6,558 bases of DNA from Verrucomicrobiota bacterium (GCA_022709995.1 JAKLHU010000128.1:1-6558), one strand, 5' to 3'. Shown: positions 1-6,458, numbered from the stretch's first letter. Made by a program: numbers and translations. Notes: generated by a model not told the origin, from the sequence alone.

Positions 1-1
1 G

Positions 2-1417
2 GAGGTTGGCGACAATGCCTTATTGCAGGTGGAGAAGGACCTTGACCGTAAAGCGTGTGTCAATGGCGTGGCAGTAGACCTTGGCTCCTATGAATATCAG
101 TTGTATTTTCCTTTGGTGATAGAACCTGACCGCGGTGTGGAGGGCGACTTCATCACCAGTTTGAATGACGGCGAACGTCTTACTCTCAGGGGCAGGCTGC
201 CGGGACAGAGCCGTGAAATCAGGGTGAGCAAAGGGGATGACACTCTGGTTGAAAAGGAAACCGAGTTTTTTGATCAAACGTTCGAGGTGGACTTCCGCCT
301 GGGCGAAGGGCAGCATGAGTTGACGGTCACGTATTTTGGTTTTGACGGCAGTGTCCTTGCCCAGAAGCAGACCGTGATCATCGACAACACAGCTCCGGGC
401 CCTGTTACTGGCCTAGGCATTCGTCCGGACCACGGCCAGTCGGACAACGACAATGTCACCTGGTTGCCGGATGGCGAGTCATTGATGCTCTCCTTCCTGG
501 TATCCGAGACGCCGACGGTCATAGAATTGACTTGGCGCCGCAATGGCGCGGTCATTGTGATGGAGCCGACTTTAATTGAGCTGCCGGTTGGCGTTGGCAG
601 GCAGGTGCTTCAGCCGCTTCAGCTGCCGGGTGGCGGCGTCTTCGAAGTCGCGATGTCCTCAGTCGATTTGGCCGGGAATCGTTCTGGCTGGGTTGCGCTG
701 CCGTTTGTCGTTGACGATGTCCCGTTGACGGTGTCCGACTGCCAATTGGCGAGGGATGCAATAAACATCATTTTCAGCGACGCTGTCGTCGAAGATGAAT
801 TTTCCCTTGACCAGATTGAATTGAGGTTCAATGGGACGCTCTGCGCCGGGCTGACTCTGACACGCCTCGATGACCGTTCTTTTGCCGTTGGCAATGTGCT
901 CCAAGGGGTCGAGGAGGATGGGCAATTTGCGCTGGAAATCACCCTTGATGGTCTGCACAAGGCTATTTCCGGTCAGCCGGCATCAGGCAGCCATTCGGAG
1001 ACGATGGACTTGTTTTTTGAGAGTCTTGGCTATGCCTGGGAGCAGGGCTGGAATGCCATCTGCCTGCCGTTTGTCAGCGTCACCCACGAGACGGCCGAGG
1101 CGTTGGCGGGCATGACGGTCTTTAAGTTGGATGAGGGTGGCTACGTGCGCAACGGCGAAGTCCCCCTGCAGACGGCGATGTGGGTTTATTGTTCCGACCC
1201 AGCTTTGGTTCCGGAAATCCAAGGTCTGGGACCCGAGAAAGAGAATCGTGGCGTTGACCAATTGCCTGTTGGCGCATGGTCGTTTCATGGTCCATTGCAG
1301 GAGGCGCGCCTTCCGTCTGGCCACACGGCCTGGGAGTGGTCGGCCAGCCAGTATCGCTTGGCCACTGATTTGCAGCCCGGGCGTGCATATTGGATTTATC
1401 GATTTGCCGACAATTGA
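2..1417 (+). CDS. C-terminal part of a large surface protein (beta-helix/choice-of-anchor Q end, Ig-like modules, C-terminal domain); 5' end missing
   Basis: The frame is open from the first bases of the window with no stop or convincing start, so this is the 3' portion of a longer gene; the TTG at 23 is only an internal Leu codon. Counting from position 2, residues 1-35 (GDNALLQVEKDLDRK ... VDLGSYEYQ) match the end of parallel beta-helix repeat proteins, where GDN..L...DLdG..R...G.VDlGAYE closes a 'choice-of-anchor Q' type domain. Residues about 40-130 and 135-240 look like two beta-sandwich Ig-like modules, each ending in a 'VIIDNTAPGPV' or 'SVDLAGNRSGW..FVVDD' signature. Residues about 240-340 resemble another beta-rich module. 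The last 125 residues (GWNAICLPF ... PGRAYWIYRF) form a separate C-terminal domain of the type seen at the ends of PVC-bacterial exported proteins. No transmembrane tail or LPXTG motif is visible. The role is probably cell-surface or secreted; adhesion is inference. A convergent gene begins 72 bases beyond the stop, and no clear terminator lies between them. Confidence 0.8.
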   Translation, partial: EVGDNALLQVEKDLDRKACVNGVAVDLGSYEYQLYFPLVIEPDRGVEGDFITSLNDGERLTLRGRLPGQSREIRVSKGDDTLVEKETEFFDQTFEVDFRLGEGQHELTVTYFGFDGSVLAQKQTVIIDNTAPGPVTGLGIRPDHGQSDNDNVTWLPDGESLMLSFLVSETPTVIELTWRRNGAVIVMEPTLIELPVGVGRQVLQPLQLPGGGVFEVAMSSVDLAGNRSGWVALPFVVDDVPLTVSDCQLARDAINIIFSDAVVEDEFSLDQIELRFNGTLCAGLTLTRLDDRSFAVGNVLQGVEEDGQFALEITLDGLHKAISGQPASGSHSETMDLFFESLGYAWEQGWNAICLPFVSVTHETAEALAGMTVFKLDEGGYVRNGEVPLQTAMWVYCSDPALVPEIQGLGPEKENRGVDQLPVGAWSFHGPLQEARLPSGHTAWEWSASQYRLATDLQPGRAYWIYRFADN

Positions 1418-1489
1418 TCCATCCGGGCATCGCCTCAGGTCAAGCTGCGGCTGTGTTTATGGGCGGTGTAGCGGTATGCGTGTGCGGCT

Positions 1490-2110
1490 TCAGGACGCGC
1501 GCAGGGTGTCGGCGAGTTTGACGGCGCCGCTGGCGTCTTCGCTGAAGCCGGCCGCGCCGATTTCGTCGGCGAAGGCTTGGGTGAGGGGGGCGCCGCCGAC
1601 GATGACTTTGACGCCGCGGCCGCGGAAATGGTCGGCTATTTCGCGCATGTAGGTCATGGTGGTGGTGAGCAGCGAGCTGCAGGCCACGATGGTGGCGCCC
1701 TGGGCGACGCCTTCCTCGAATTTGGCGATGTCGCAGTTGACGCCGAGGTCGATGACCTTGTAGCCGGCGCCCTTGAGCATGATGGCGACCAGGTTCTTGC
1801 CGATGTCGTGCAGGTCTCCCTTGACCGTGCCGATGGCGACGGTGCCGAGGTCCTTGCGTCCGGAGCCGGCCAGGAGCGGCTCAATCAGGGCCAGGCCGGA
1901 CTGCATGGCGCGGGCGGCGATCAGCAGTTCCGGCACATACGCCTCGTTGCGGGAAAAGCGGTCGCCGATTTCACGCATGGCCGGAATCATGCCCTTGTCC
2001 AACAGGAGATTGACGTCCTCACCCGCGGCAAGGGCGCCCTTGACGATCTCCGTGACAGCTTCCCGCTTGCCGGCGATAACTGCTTCCCGTAACGCAAGGT
2101 AGTCTGACAT
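1490..2110 (-). CDS. Methyltransferase corrinoid protein (MtbC/MttC/MtmC-like, cobalamin-binding)
   Basis: This 206-residue cytoplasmic protein has the two-part architecture and normal length of methylotrophic corrinoid proteins. Residues about 1-85 are the helical cap (B12-binding-2 type; 'GEDVNLLLDKGMIPAM.EIGDRFS..EAYVPELLIAARAM'). Residues about 88-204 are the Rossmann-like B12-binding domain. The DxHxxG motif is intact (D99, H101, G104 in GTVKGDLHDIGKN), with H101 the expected lower axial cobalt ligand. SSLLTTTM (145-152) and VGGAPLT (171-177) are the usual loops around the nucleotide tail of the cofactor. Family members accept a methyl group from a substrate-specific methyltransferase (methylamines, betaines, methoxy compounds and others) and pass it to a second methyltransferase acting on a C1 carrier. 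The ATG at 2110 is preceded by a good Shine-Dalgarno. No partner methyltransferase or reductive activase is in the window, so the substrate cannot be assigned. It is divergent from the isomerase/dehydrogenase gene and convergent with the surface protein. Confidence 0.93.
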   Translation of the reverse strand: MSDYLALREAVIAGKREAVTEIVKGALAAGEDVNLLLDKGMIPAMREIGDRFSRNEAYVPELLIAARAMQSGLALIEPLLAGSGRKDLGTVAIGTVKGDLHDIGKNLVAIMLKGAGYKVIDLGVNCDIAKFEEGVAQGATIVACSSLLTTTMTYMREIADHFRGRGVKVIVGGAPLTQAFADEIGAAGFSEDASGAVKLADTLRAS

Positions 2111-2118
2111 GGCATGGT

Positions 2119-2122
2119 CTCC
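2119..2122 (-). promoter_or_regulatory. Ribosome binding site of the corrinoid protein gene
   Basis: The reverse strand reads GGAG followed by eight bases and then ATG at 2110. This fixes the start of the corrinoid gene. Another ATG five bases upstream of it is out of frame. Confidence 0.7.
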
Positions 2123-2185
2123 GAATGGTCTAAAAGGTTGAACTTTCCAAAACTGACGCTAAAGGGGCGCATCCTATTAGAGTAC

Positions 2186-2191
2186 TATAAT
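2186..2191 (+). promoter_or_regulatory. Perfect TATAAT, candidate rightward -10 element
   Basis: A consensus TATAAT lies in a locally AT-rich stretch of the divergent intergenic region, pointing toward the isomerase/dehydrogenase gene. No TTGACA-like box is found 15-19 bases upstream, so it would need an activator or be non-functional. It would give a leader of about 180 bases. Confidence 0.3.
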
Positions 2192-2216
2192 GCGCCATTC
2201 TTTTCTTGCATCTCAA
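2187..2216 (-). promoter_or_regulatory. Candidate sigma-70 promoter for the corrinoid protein gene
   Basis: On the reverse strand TTGAGA (2216-2211, five of six matches to TTGACA) is followed after 18 bases by CATTAT (2192-2187, four of six matches to TATAAT). This would give a leader of roughly 70 bases before the ATG at 2110. The -10 overlaps a perfect TATAAT on the opposite strand. This is read by eye from consensus only; PVC-phylum promoters may deviate. Confidence 0.4.
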
Positions 2217-2273
2217 GAAAATCCACCCGCCCCGACAATTGCGGCGCCCGAACCGCCGGACAACGGCCGCGCC

Positions 2274-2303
2274 TTCCCAGAACAGGCCAAACCGGTGTAT
2301 ATT
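2274..2303 (+). promoter_or_regulatory. Candidate sigma-70 promoter for the isomerase/dehydrogenase gene
   Basis: TTCCCA (2274-2279, four of six matches) and TATATT (2298-2303, five of six matches) are separated by 18 bases, about 70 bases before the ATG at 2375. It is a moderate consensus match only and competes with the TATAAT at 2186. Confidence 0.3.
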
Positions 2304-2360
2304 ATGACCGCACCAGTCGCTCCGCCGACGGCCGCAGTGTTTTCTTTCCCCGCAAGCATA

Positions 2361-2365
2361 GGGAG
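2361..2365 (+). promoter_or_regulatory. Ribosome binding site that decides the start of the isomerase/dehydrogenase gene
   Basis: GGGAG lies nine bases before the ATG at 2375. This supports that start over the open extension of the same frame back to 2114, whose codons overlap the divergent control region and encode nothing domain-like. Confidence 0.65.
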
Positions 2366-2374
2366 ACCACCAGC

Positions 2375-4249
2375 ATGTTCAAAAGCATCTTCACCGATGA
2401 ATTGGGAATGGATCTGGAACAGGCCCTGCCCATCCTCAAGTCCTGGGGACTGACCAGGTGCGACCTCCGCGGCAAAATCCTCCAGATGCCCTTTGAAAAA
2501 CTCGAGGCGGACCAGCTCCGCGCCGTCAAGGCGTTGCTGGACAACGCCGGCTTCCGCCTCGGCTGCCTGGAGTCCTCGCTGGCCAAAGTGCACCTCCCCG
2601 GCCCAGACGTCATCGCCGCCGAGGCCGACAAACTCGAACACATCATCCGGGCCGCGGACATCCTCGACTGCCGCCTCGTCCGCTCGTTCTTCTTCTGGCA
2701 ACCGCCCCGCGCCGAACTCGGCTCCCTGGCCAGCCGGCCAGACCAGCTCGCCAAAGTCCTGGAAGCCTTCCAGCCGCTGGCCCGACGCGCCCGCGAAGCC
2801 GGACTCGTCCTCGCCTTCGAAAACTGCGGCTGCACCACCGACGAATGCTTCGCCGTCCTCGACGCCCTCGCCATCCCGGCTTGGGGCTTCGCCTGGGACG
2901 CCAAAAACACCTGGGAAATCGAACAAGAGGAACGCCAGCAAGACCTCGACGCATTCATCCAGCGCCACGTCCGACGCGCCCTCGCCATCCATGTCAAGGC
3001 CACCGGCTCCGCCTACGGCAAAGAACGCATTCCCTATGAACGCATCTTCGCGTCCTGCCAAAAGCTCGGATTCACTGGCCCGGTCAGCATCGAAACCCAC
3101 AATCCCGACCACGAAATCACCCCGGCGGAAATGAGCCGGCGAGTGCTCGACGTCGTCGAACGGGCCTGGCCGGCGGCCGCCGCCGGCGTCCAGCATGAAC
3201 AGCGCACCGCCGCCCTCAATACCAGCCGCCCCTGGACCAGTGACCCGGTGCGCTTCGCCGTCGTCGGACTGGGCATGGGCCACAGCCGCGCCAATGAAAT
3301 CATCAAGACCCCGGGCCTCAAGCTGGTCAAGGTCTGCGACCAAATCGATGCCAGGGCCCAGCGCACCGCCGAAGCAACCGGCGCCCCGTGGACAACCGAC
3401 TTCCAAGACATCCTCAATGACCCGGACGTCGAAGTCGTCATGGTGATGAACGAAACCGGCCGGCACGGCGAACTGGCCTGCCAGGCCCTCGCCGCCGGCA
3501 AACACGCCCTCGTCACCAAGCCGATGGACATGACGACGGCGGCCTGCGACCGCATGATCACCCTCGCCCGACAAAACCGCCGCCTCCTCGCCGTCGACCA
3601 CAGCTTCCGCCTGCGCCAGCATACCATGGACTTGCGCCAGGCCATCGCCGACAACTGGTTTGGACGCCTCCTGAACGCCGCCGCCAGCCTCCGCATCCTG
3701 CGAACCATGGACTATTTCAACGCCAATGGCGGCTGGCGCGGCACTCGCCTGCTCGACGGCGGCGTGCTCAGCAACCAGTCCGTCCACCACATCGACGAAC
3801 TGCTGTTCTGCCTCGGAACCCCCGCCGCCGTCCGCGCCGACGTCTGGACCCAGAACCACCCCATCGAAATGGAAGACATGGCCCTCGCCATCTGGAAATA
3901 CGACTCCGGACTCGTCGTCCACTTCCTCGCCACCACGAACTTTCCGCAGTCCACTTGGTATCACCAGCTCGAGATGCACGGCGACCAGGGCGCCTTCATC
4001 CACCGCGAAGGCGGCGCTTTGAGCGCGCCGGAGACGACTTGGTTCAAGAACAATGCGTGGCAGCCGCAGGCCCCGGCGACCGCGTCGTCGCCCTGGCTGA
4101 ATGCAATGGACAACTTCGCGGCCGCCCTGCGCACCGGCGCCCCGCTGCTCTGCCCGGCCGCCGAAGGCCGCGCCGCCGTCGCCGTCATCAACGCCATGTA
4201 CGAATCAGCCTACCACCAGAAGGGCCAGTGGGTGGCCGTCAACGCCTGA
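2375..4249 (+). CDS. Fusion enzyme: sugar isomerase/epimerase-like TIM barrel + Gfo/Idh/MocA oxidoreductase
   Basis: The 624-residue protein has two domains. Residues 1-265 match the AP-endonuclease-2/xylose-isomerase-like TIM barrel of sugar phosphate isomerases/epimerases. Expected metal ligands at strand ends are E149 (LAFENCG), D175 (GFAWDAKN), H206 (AIHVKAT) and E240 (SIETH). After a linker of about 25 residues, residues 291-624 are a complete Gfo/Idh/MocA dehydrogenase. It has a Rossmann nucleotide loop (VGLGMGHS, 297-304) and TKP at 381-383 in place of the usual EKP, with K382 kept. It also has GGVLSNQSVHHID (462-474), which carries the family H471 and D474. These two families usually occur as separate neighbouring genes in inositol, keto-sugar and glycoside catabolism. 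One oxidises a ring carbon with NAD(P), and the other isomerises or eliminates the keto product. The substrate is unknown; the protein is probably cytoplasmic, with no signal peptide seen. The start ATG has a good GGGAG site. Codon usage is strongly C-ending, unlike the R-M genes downstream. Confidence 0.92.
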   Translation: MFKSIFTDELGMDLEQALPILKSWGLTRCDLRGKILQMPFEKLEADQLRAVKALLDNAGFRLGCLESSLAKVHLPGPDVIAAEADKLEHIIRAADILDCRLVRSFFFWQPPRAELGSLASRPDQLAKVLEAFQPLARRAREAGLVLAFENCGCTTDECFAVLDALAIPAWGFAWDAKNTWEIEQEERQQDLDAFIQRHVRRALAIHVKATGSAYGKERIPYERIFASCQKLGFTGPVSIETHNPDHEITPAEMSRRVLDVVERAWPAAAAGVQHEQRTAALNTSRPWTSDPVRFAVVGLGMGHSRANEIIKTPGLKLVKVCDQIDARAQRTAEATGAPWTTDFQDILNDPDVEVVMVMNETGRHGELACQALAAGKHALVTKPMDMTTAACDRMITLARQNRRLLAVDHSFRLRQHTMDLRQAIADNWFGRLLNAAASLRILRTMDYFNANGGWRGTRLLDGGVLSNQSVHHIDELLFCLGTPAAVRADVWTQNHPIEMEDMALAIWKYDSGLVVHFLATTNFPQSTWYHQLEMHGDQGAFIHREGGALSAPETTWFKNNAWQPQAPATASSPWLNAMDNFAAALRTGAPLLCPAAEGRAAVAVINAMYESAYHQKGQWVAVNA

Positions 4250-4262
4250 AACGGACGCGACG

Positions 4263-4282
4263 CCTCGGCAAATAGCCAGAGG
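4263..4282 (+). terminator. Hairpin just after the isomerase/dehydrogenase stop, possible weak terminator
   Basis: CCTCGGC (4263-4269) pairs with GCC (4275-4277) and GAGG (4279-4282) across an AAATA loop, with A4278 bulged. It starts 13 bases after the stop codon. No T-run follows, so it is not a canonical intrinsic terminator; it may be a 3'-end or processing hairpin. Confidence 0.3.
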
Positions 4283-4321
4283 ATGCCCCGGATCGGCCCA
4301 AAGCCACCGCACCGCGGGTCA

Positions 4322-4342
4322 TCCGGAACGCCGCCGTCCGGA
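4322..4342. repeat. Paired TCCGGA palindromes able to form a hairpin
   Basis: TCCGGA occurs at 4322-4327 and again at 4337-4342, separated by nine GC-rich bases. Because the hexamer is self-complementary the two copies can pair as a six-base stem. It sits in the gap before the R-M operon. Function is unknown and it could be chance in GC-rich DNA. Confidence 0.25.
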
Positions 4343-4383
4343 AAGCAGGAAGAGCAACCGCCGGACACATCAACATCATGCTG

Positions 4384-4424
4384 TTTGGCAGTCATGATCG
4401 TTCCCACAACGCAACTGCCGAAAA
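4384..4424. promoter_or_regulatory. Inverted repeat upstream of the R-M operon, possible operator
   Basis: TTTGGCAGT (4384-4392) faces ACTGCC-G-AAA (4414-4423). This gives six perfect pairs plus three more if one G is bulged, around a 21-base spacer. It ends about 20 bases before the methyltransferase ATG at 4444. R-M operons without a controller gene are often autoregulated by the methyltransferase, so an operator here is reasonable. It has not been shown, and it would be coding if translation starts at 4378. Confidence 0.3.
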
Positions 4425-4443
4425 CAATGCAAAAACAGACGTC

Positions 4444-5742
4444 ATGAAAACATGTCATAAAATAATCAACGGTGATTCCCGCCAGATGAATGTGCTGGAC
4501 GACGAGTCCGTTCAACTCATTATTACTTCACCGCCTTACTGGCAGCTGAAAGATTACGGAACCAGCAACCAAATCGGCTACCATAATTCCTATGAACACT
4601 ACATCAACAACTTGAACCTGGTCTGGAACGAATGCCATCGCGTCCTTTCCCCGGGATGCCGACTTTGCATTAACATAGGTGACCAATTCGCCCGATCAGT
4701 CTATTATGGCAGGTATAAAGTCATACCGATCAGAACTGAAATTATCAAGTTCTGCGAAACTATTGGCTTTGACTACATGGGAGCCGTCATTTGGCAAAAG
4801 GTGACGACAACAAATACGACCGGGGGGGCGACAATCATGGGAAGCTTCCCCTATCCCCGAAATGGAATACTGAAACTTGACTACGAATTCATCCTGCTAT
4901 TCAAAAAGCAAGGCGAATCACCAAAACCAACACCAGAACAAAAAGAACTCTCGATCATCAGCAAAGAGGAATGGAATACATATTTTTCCGGACACTGGAA
5001 TTTCAGTGGCGCCAAGCAGGAAGAGCACTTGGCGATGTTTCCGGAAGAATTGCCGGCGCGCCTGATCAAAATGTTTTCCTTCGTCGGCGAAACTGTCCTT
5101 GATCCTTTCCTGGGCAGCGGGACAACGTCGCTGGCCGCCCGCAATCTGGACCGGAATTCGGTCGGCTATGAAATCAATAGCGATTTCATCCCCGTCATCA
5201 ACAAAAAACTGAATGTCAACCAGCCGGATCTGTTTGGCTCCCAGTACCTTTTTCTGAAGGACGAGGCGACCCTTGACGTCGACTCCGAAATCCCGAAGTT
5301 ACCCTATGTTTTCCATGATCCGCACCAACTGAATAAAAAATGCGACCCCAAAAAAATGCTTTTTGGCTCGAAGATTGACTCCGGCGCCGAGGGTAAGGAC
5401 GCCCTTGAACACTTTTCCGTCAAGGAAGTCGTCAGCGCCGAACGCATCCGGCTGACGAATGGCACGACGGTCAGATTGATTGGAATCCGACAAAATGAAT
5501 CGATGAACCAGCTGGCGGTGAATTTCCTGTCGCAAAAAACCAAAGAGCAAAAAATCATCCTGAAATATGACCATCAAAAGTTCGACTGCGACAATAACTT
5601 GCTGTGCTATGTCTATCTGAAAAACAAGACTTTTCTCAATGCCCATCTGATCAAAAAAGGCCTGGCAGCCGTCGACCGAAACATGGATTTTCGCCACAAG
5701 GACAAATTCATCAAATTAGAGCAGGAGTCGCAAAATGGCTAA
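4444..5742 (+). CDS. Type II DNA methyltransferase (beta class, TSPPYW; likely N4-cytosine, CTAG type) with C-terminal degenerate SNase-like domain
   Basis: This is the modification half of a restriction-modification pair. The N-terminal part, residues 1 to about 262, is an N6/N4 methylase domain. Catalytic motif IV is TSPPYW (28-33), followed later by AdoMet motif I DPFLGSGTT (220-228). This motif IV-before-I order is beta class, and SPPY is typical of N4-cytosine methylases. Pairing with a MjaI-family endonuclease suggests CTAG as target (inference). After a linker with FGSKID (307-312), residues about 324-428 resemble a staphylococcal nuclease OB-fold (VKEVVSAERIRLTNG.TVRLIGI ... LLCYVYL.NKTFLNAHLIKKGLA). 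R344 and E352 match SNase R35 and E43. The D21, D40, T41 and R87 positions appear as E333, R349, Q350 and N385, so nuclease activity is doubtful. Start 4444 is chosen because family proteins begin near KIINGDSRQM. An in-frame ATG at 4378 would add 22 residues; neither has a strong Shine-Dalgarno. The gene overlaps the endonuclease gene by 8 bases. Confidence 0.9.
   Translation: MKTCHKIINGDSRQMNVLDDESVQLIITSPPYWQLKDYGTSNQIGYHNSYEHYINNLNLVWNECHRVLSPGCRLCINIGDQFARSVYYGRYKVIPIRTEIIKFCETIGFDYMGAVIWQKVTTTNTTGGATIMGSFPYPRNGILKLDYEFILLFKKQGESPKPTPEQKELSIISKEEWNTYFSGHWNFSGAKQEEHLAMFPEELPARLIKMFSFVGETVLDPFLGSGTTSLAARNLDRNSVGYEINSDFIPVINKKLNVNQPDLFGSQYLFLKDEATLDVDSEIPKLPYVFHDPHQLNKKCDPKKMLFGSKIDSGAEGKDALEHFSVKEVVSAERIRLTNGTTVRLIGIRQNESMNQLAVNFLSQKTKEQKIILKYDHQKFDCDNNLLCYVYLKNKTFLNAHLIKKGLAAVDRNMDFRHKDKFIKLEQESQNG
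5723..5727 (+). promoter_or_regulatory. Ribosome binding site of the endonuclease gene, inside the methyltransferase gene
   Basis: AGGAG lies seven bases before the ATG at 5735 and within the last codons of the methyltransferase. It is the only strong Shine-Dalgarno in the R-M operon and fixes the endonuclease start. Confidence 0.75.
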
Positions 5743-6367
5743 AGAATGGATTCTCAACAGCGCCATGAATCGCTTCCAGCTCAATTTCAAGCGAAACGTC
5801 GGAGCCACTTCCGAAAGCATCCGAACATGCGCCCCGAAAACAATCGATGAATGGCGCGGCTACTATTTTCGTAACGTCCGTCCCAAGGAACACTTGGAAA
5901 ACTTGGGGAAGACCTTATACGTCAAGATCACCGAAGTCATCAGCTCCGAGGTTGAAGCCATCACCGAACAGGATTGCATCGACTATATGCTCCAACTGGT
6001 GATCGACCGCACCTATGAGGGCTATCTGACTGAAATCAAAACCGTCTATGGTCAGCTGGCCAAGGAACTGGCGGTGAAAATCGACCCCGCCCCGGATGAA
6101 TGGGACAGAAAATACAATGTGGACTTTTTCATCACCATAAAGGACAAACACGTGGGCATTCAGATCAAACCCGTCAACCAAGGCGTGCAACTGCCACAGA
6201 TCTTCAAAGAGAAGAAGTTGCAGCTCGCCAGTCATAAAAAATTCACCCAAAAATATGGCGGCGCCGTGTTTTACATATTTTCATCAACAGTCGAAGGTCG
6301 CAAGGAAATACGCAACACCGAAGTCATTGCTGCCATCAAGGCGGAAATCGAACGGCTGAGCCACTGA
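5735..6367 (+). CDS. MjaI-family type II restriction endonuclease (expected CTAG specificity)
   Basis: The 210-residue protein resembles the RE_MjaI family (MjaI of Methanocaldococcus jannaschii cuts CTAG). The N-terminus MAKEWILNSAMNRFQLNFKR and the DEWDRKYNVDFFI core are the recognisable stretches, and the length is normal for the family as I remember it. A plausible PD-(D/E)xK-type active site is D130 (NVDFFI), then Q143-I-K145 (GIQIK), a QxK variant of the catalytic motif; E100 is a further acidic candidate. It would cut unmethylated double-stranded DNA in the cytoplasm as part of phage and plasmid defence. The ATG at 5735 overlaps the methyltransferase stop by 8 bases, indicating translational coupling, with methylase made first. 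No frameshift or internal stop is seen, so the pair looks intact. Codon use matches the methyltransferase and differs from the GC-rich upstream gene. Confidence 0.88.
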   Translation: MAKEWILNSAMNRFQLNFKRNVGATSESIRTCAPKTIDEWRGYYFRNVRPKEHLENLGKTLYVKITEVISSEVEAITEQDCIDYMLQLVIDRTYEGYLTEIKTVYGQLAKELAVKIDPAPDEWDRKYNVDFFITIKDKHVGIQIKPVNQGVQLPQIFKEKKLQLASHKKFTQKYGGAVFYIFSSTVEGRKEIRNTEVIAAIKAEIERLSH

Positions 6368-6458
6368 GCCAAGACAATCTTATCGGTTTATCATGGCCGG
6401 GCCGCCTATCTAAAAGCCACCCGAACAGTCTCCAGCATAGCGTCTTGCGCTTCTTCAA

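Noticed and set aside
1418..1489. Bidirectional terminator between the two convergent genes
   Set aside because: No hairpin longer than three or four pairs and no T-run on either strand could be found in these 72 bases.
1577..2092. Forward-strand open frame opposite the corrinoid gene
   Set aside because: Asp/Gly/Ala-rich shadow of a confidently identified reverse-strand gene.
2114..2374. Extension of the isomerase/dehydrogenase frame 87 codons upstream
   Set aside because: It overlaps the divergent control region, encodes no recognisable domain and has no ribosome binding site; the ATG at 2375 has GGGAG at proper spacing and begins the TIM barrel.
2111..2374. Possible cobalamin riboswitch before the corrinoid gene
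   Set aside because: No B12-box-like sequence or suitable extended stem set was found on the reverse strand in this gap.
2213..4003. Long reverse-strand open frame of 596 codons opposite the isomerase/dehydrogenase gene
   Set aside because: Its low-complexity G/E/A/V-rich translation is a shadow of the C-ending codons of the real gene, which has clear domains and a ribosome binding site.
5412..5730. SNase-like region as a separate nuclease gene
   Set aside because: It is in frame and continuous with the methyltransferase, without a stop, start or ribosome binding site between them.
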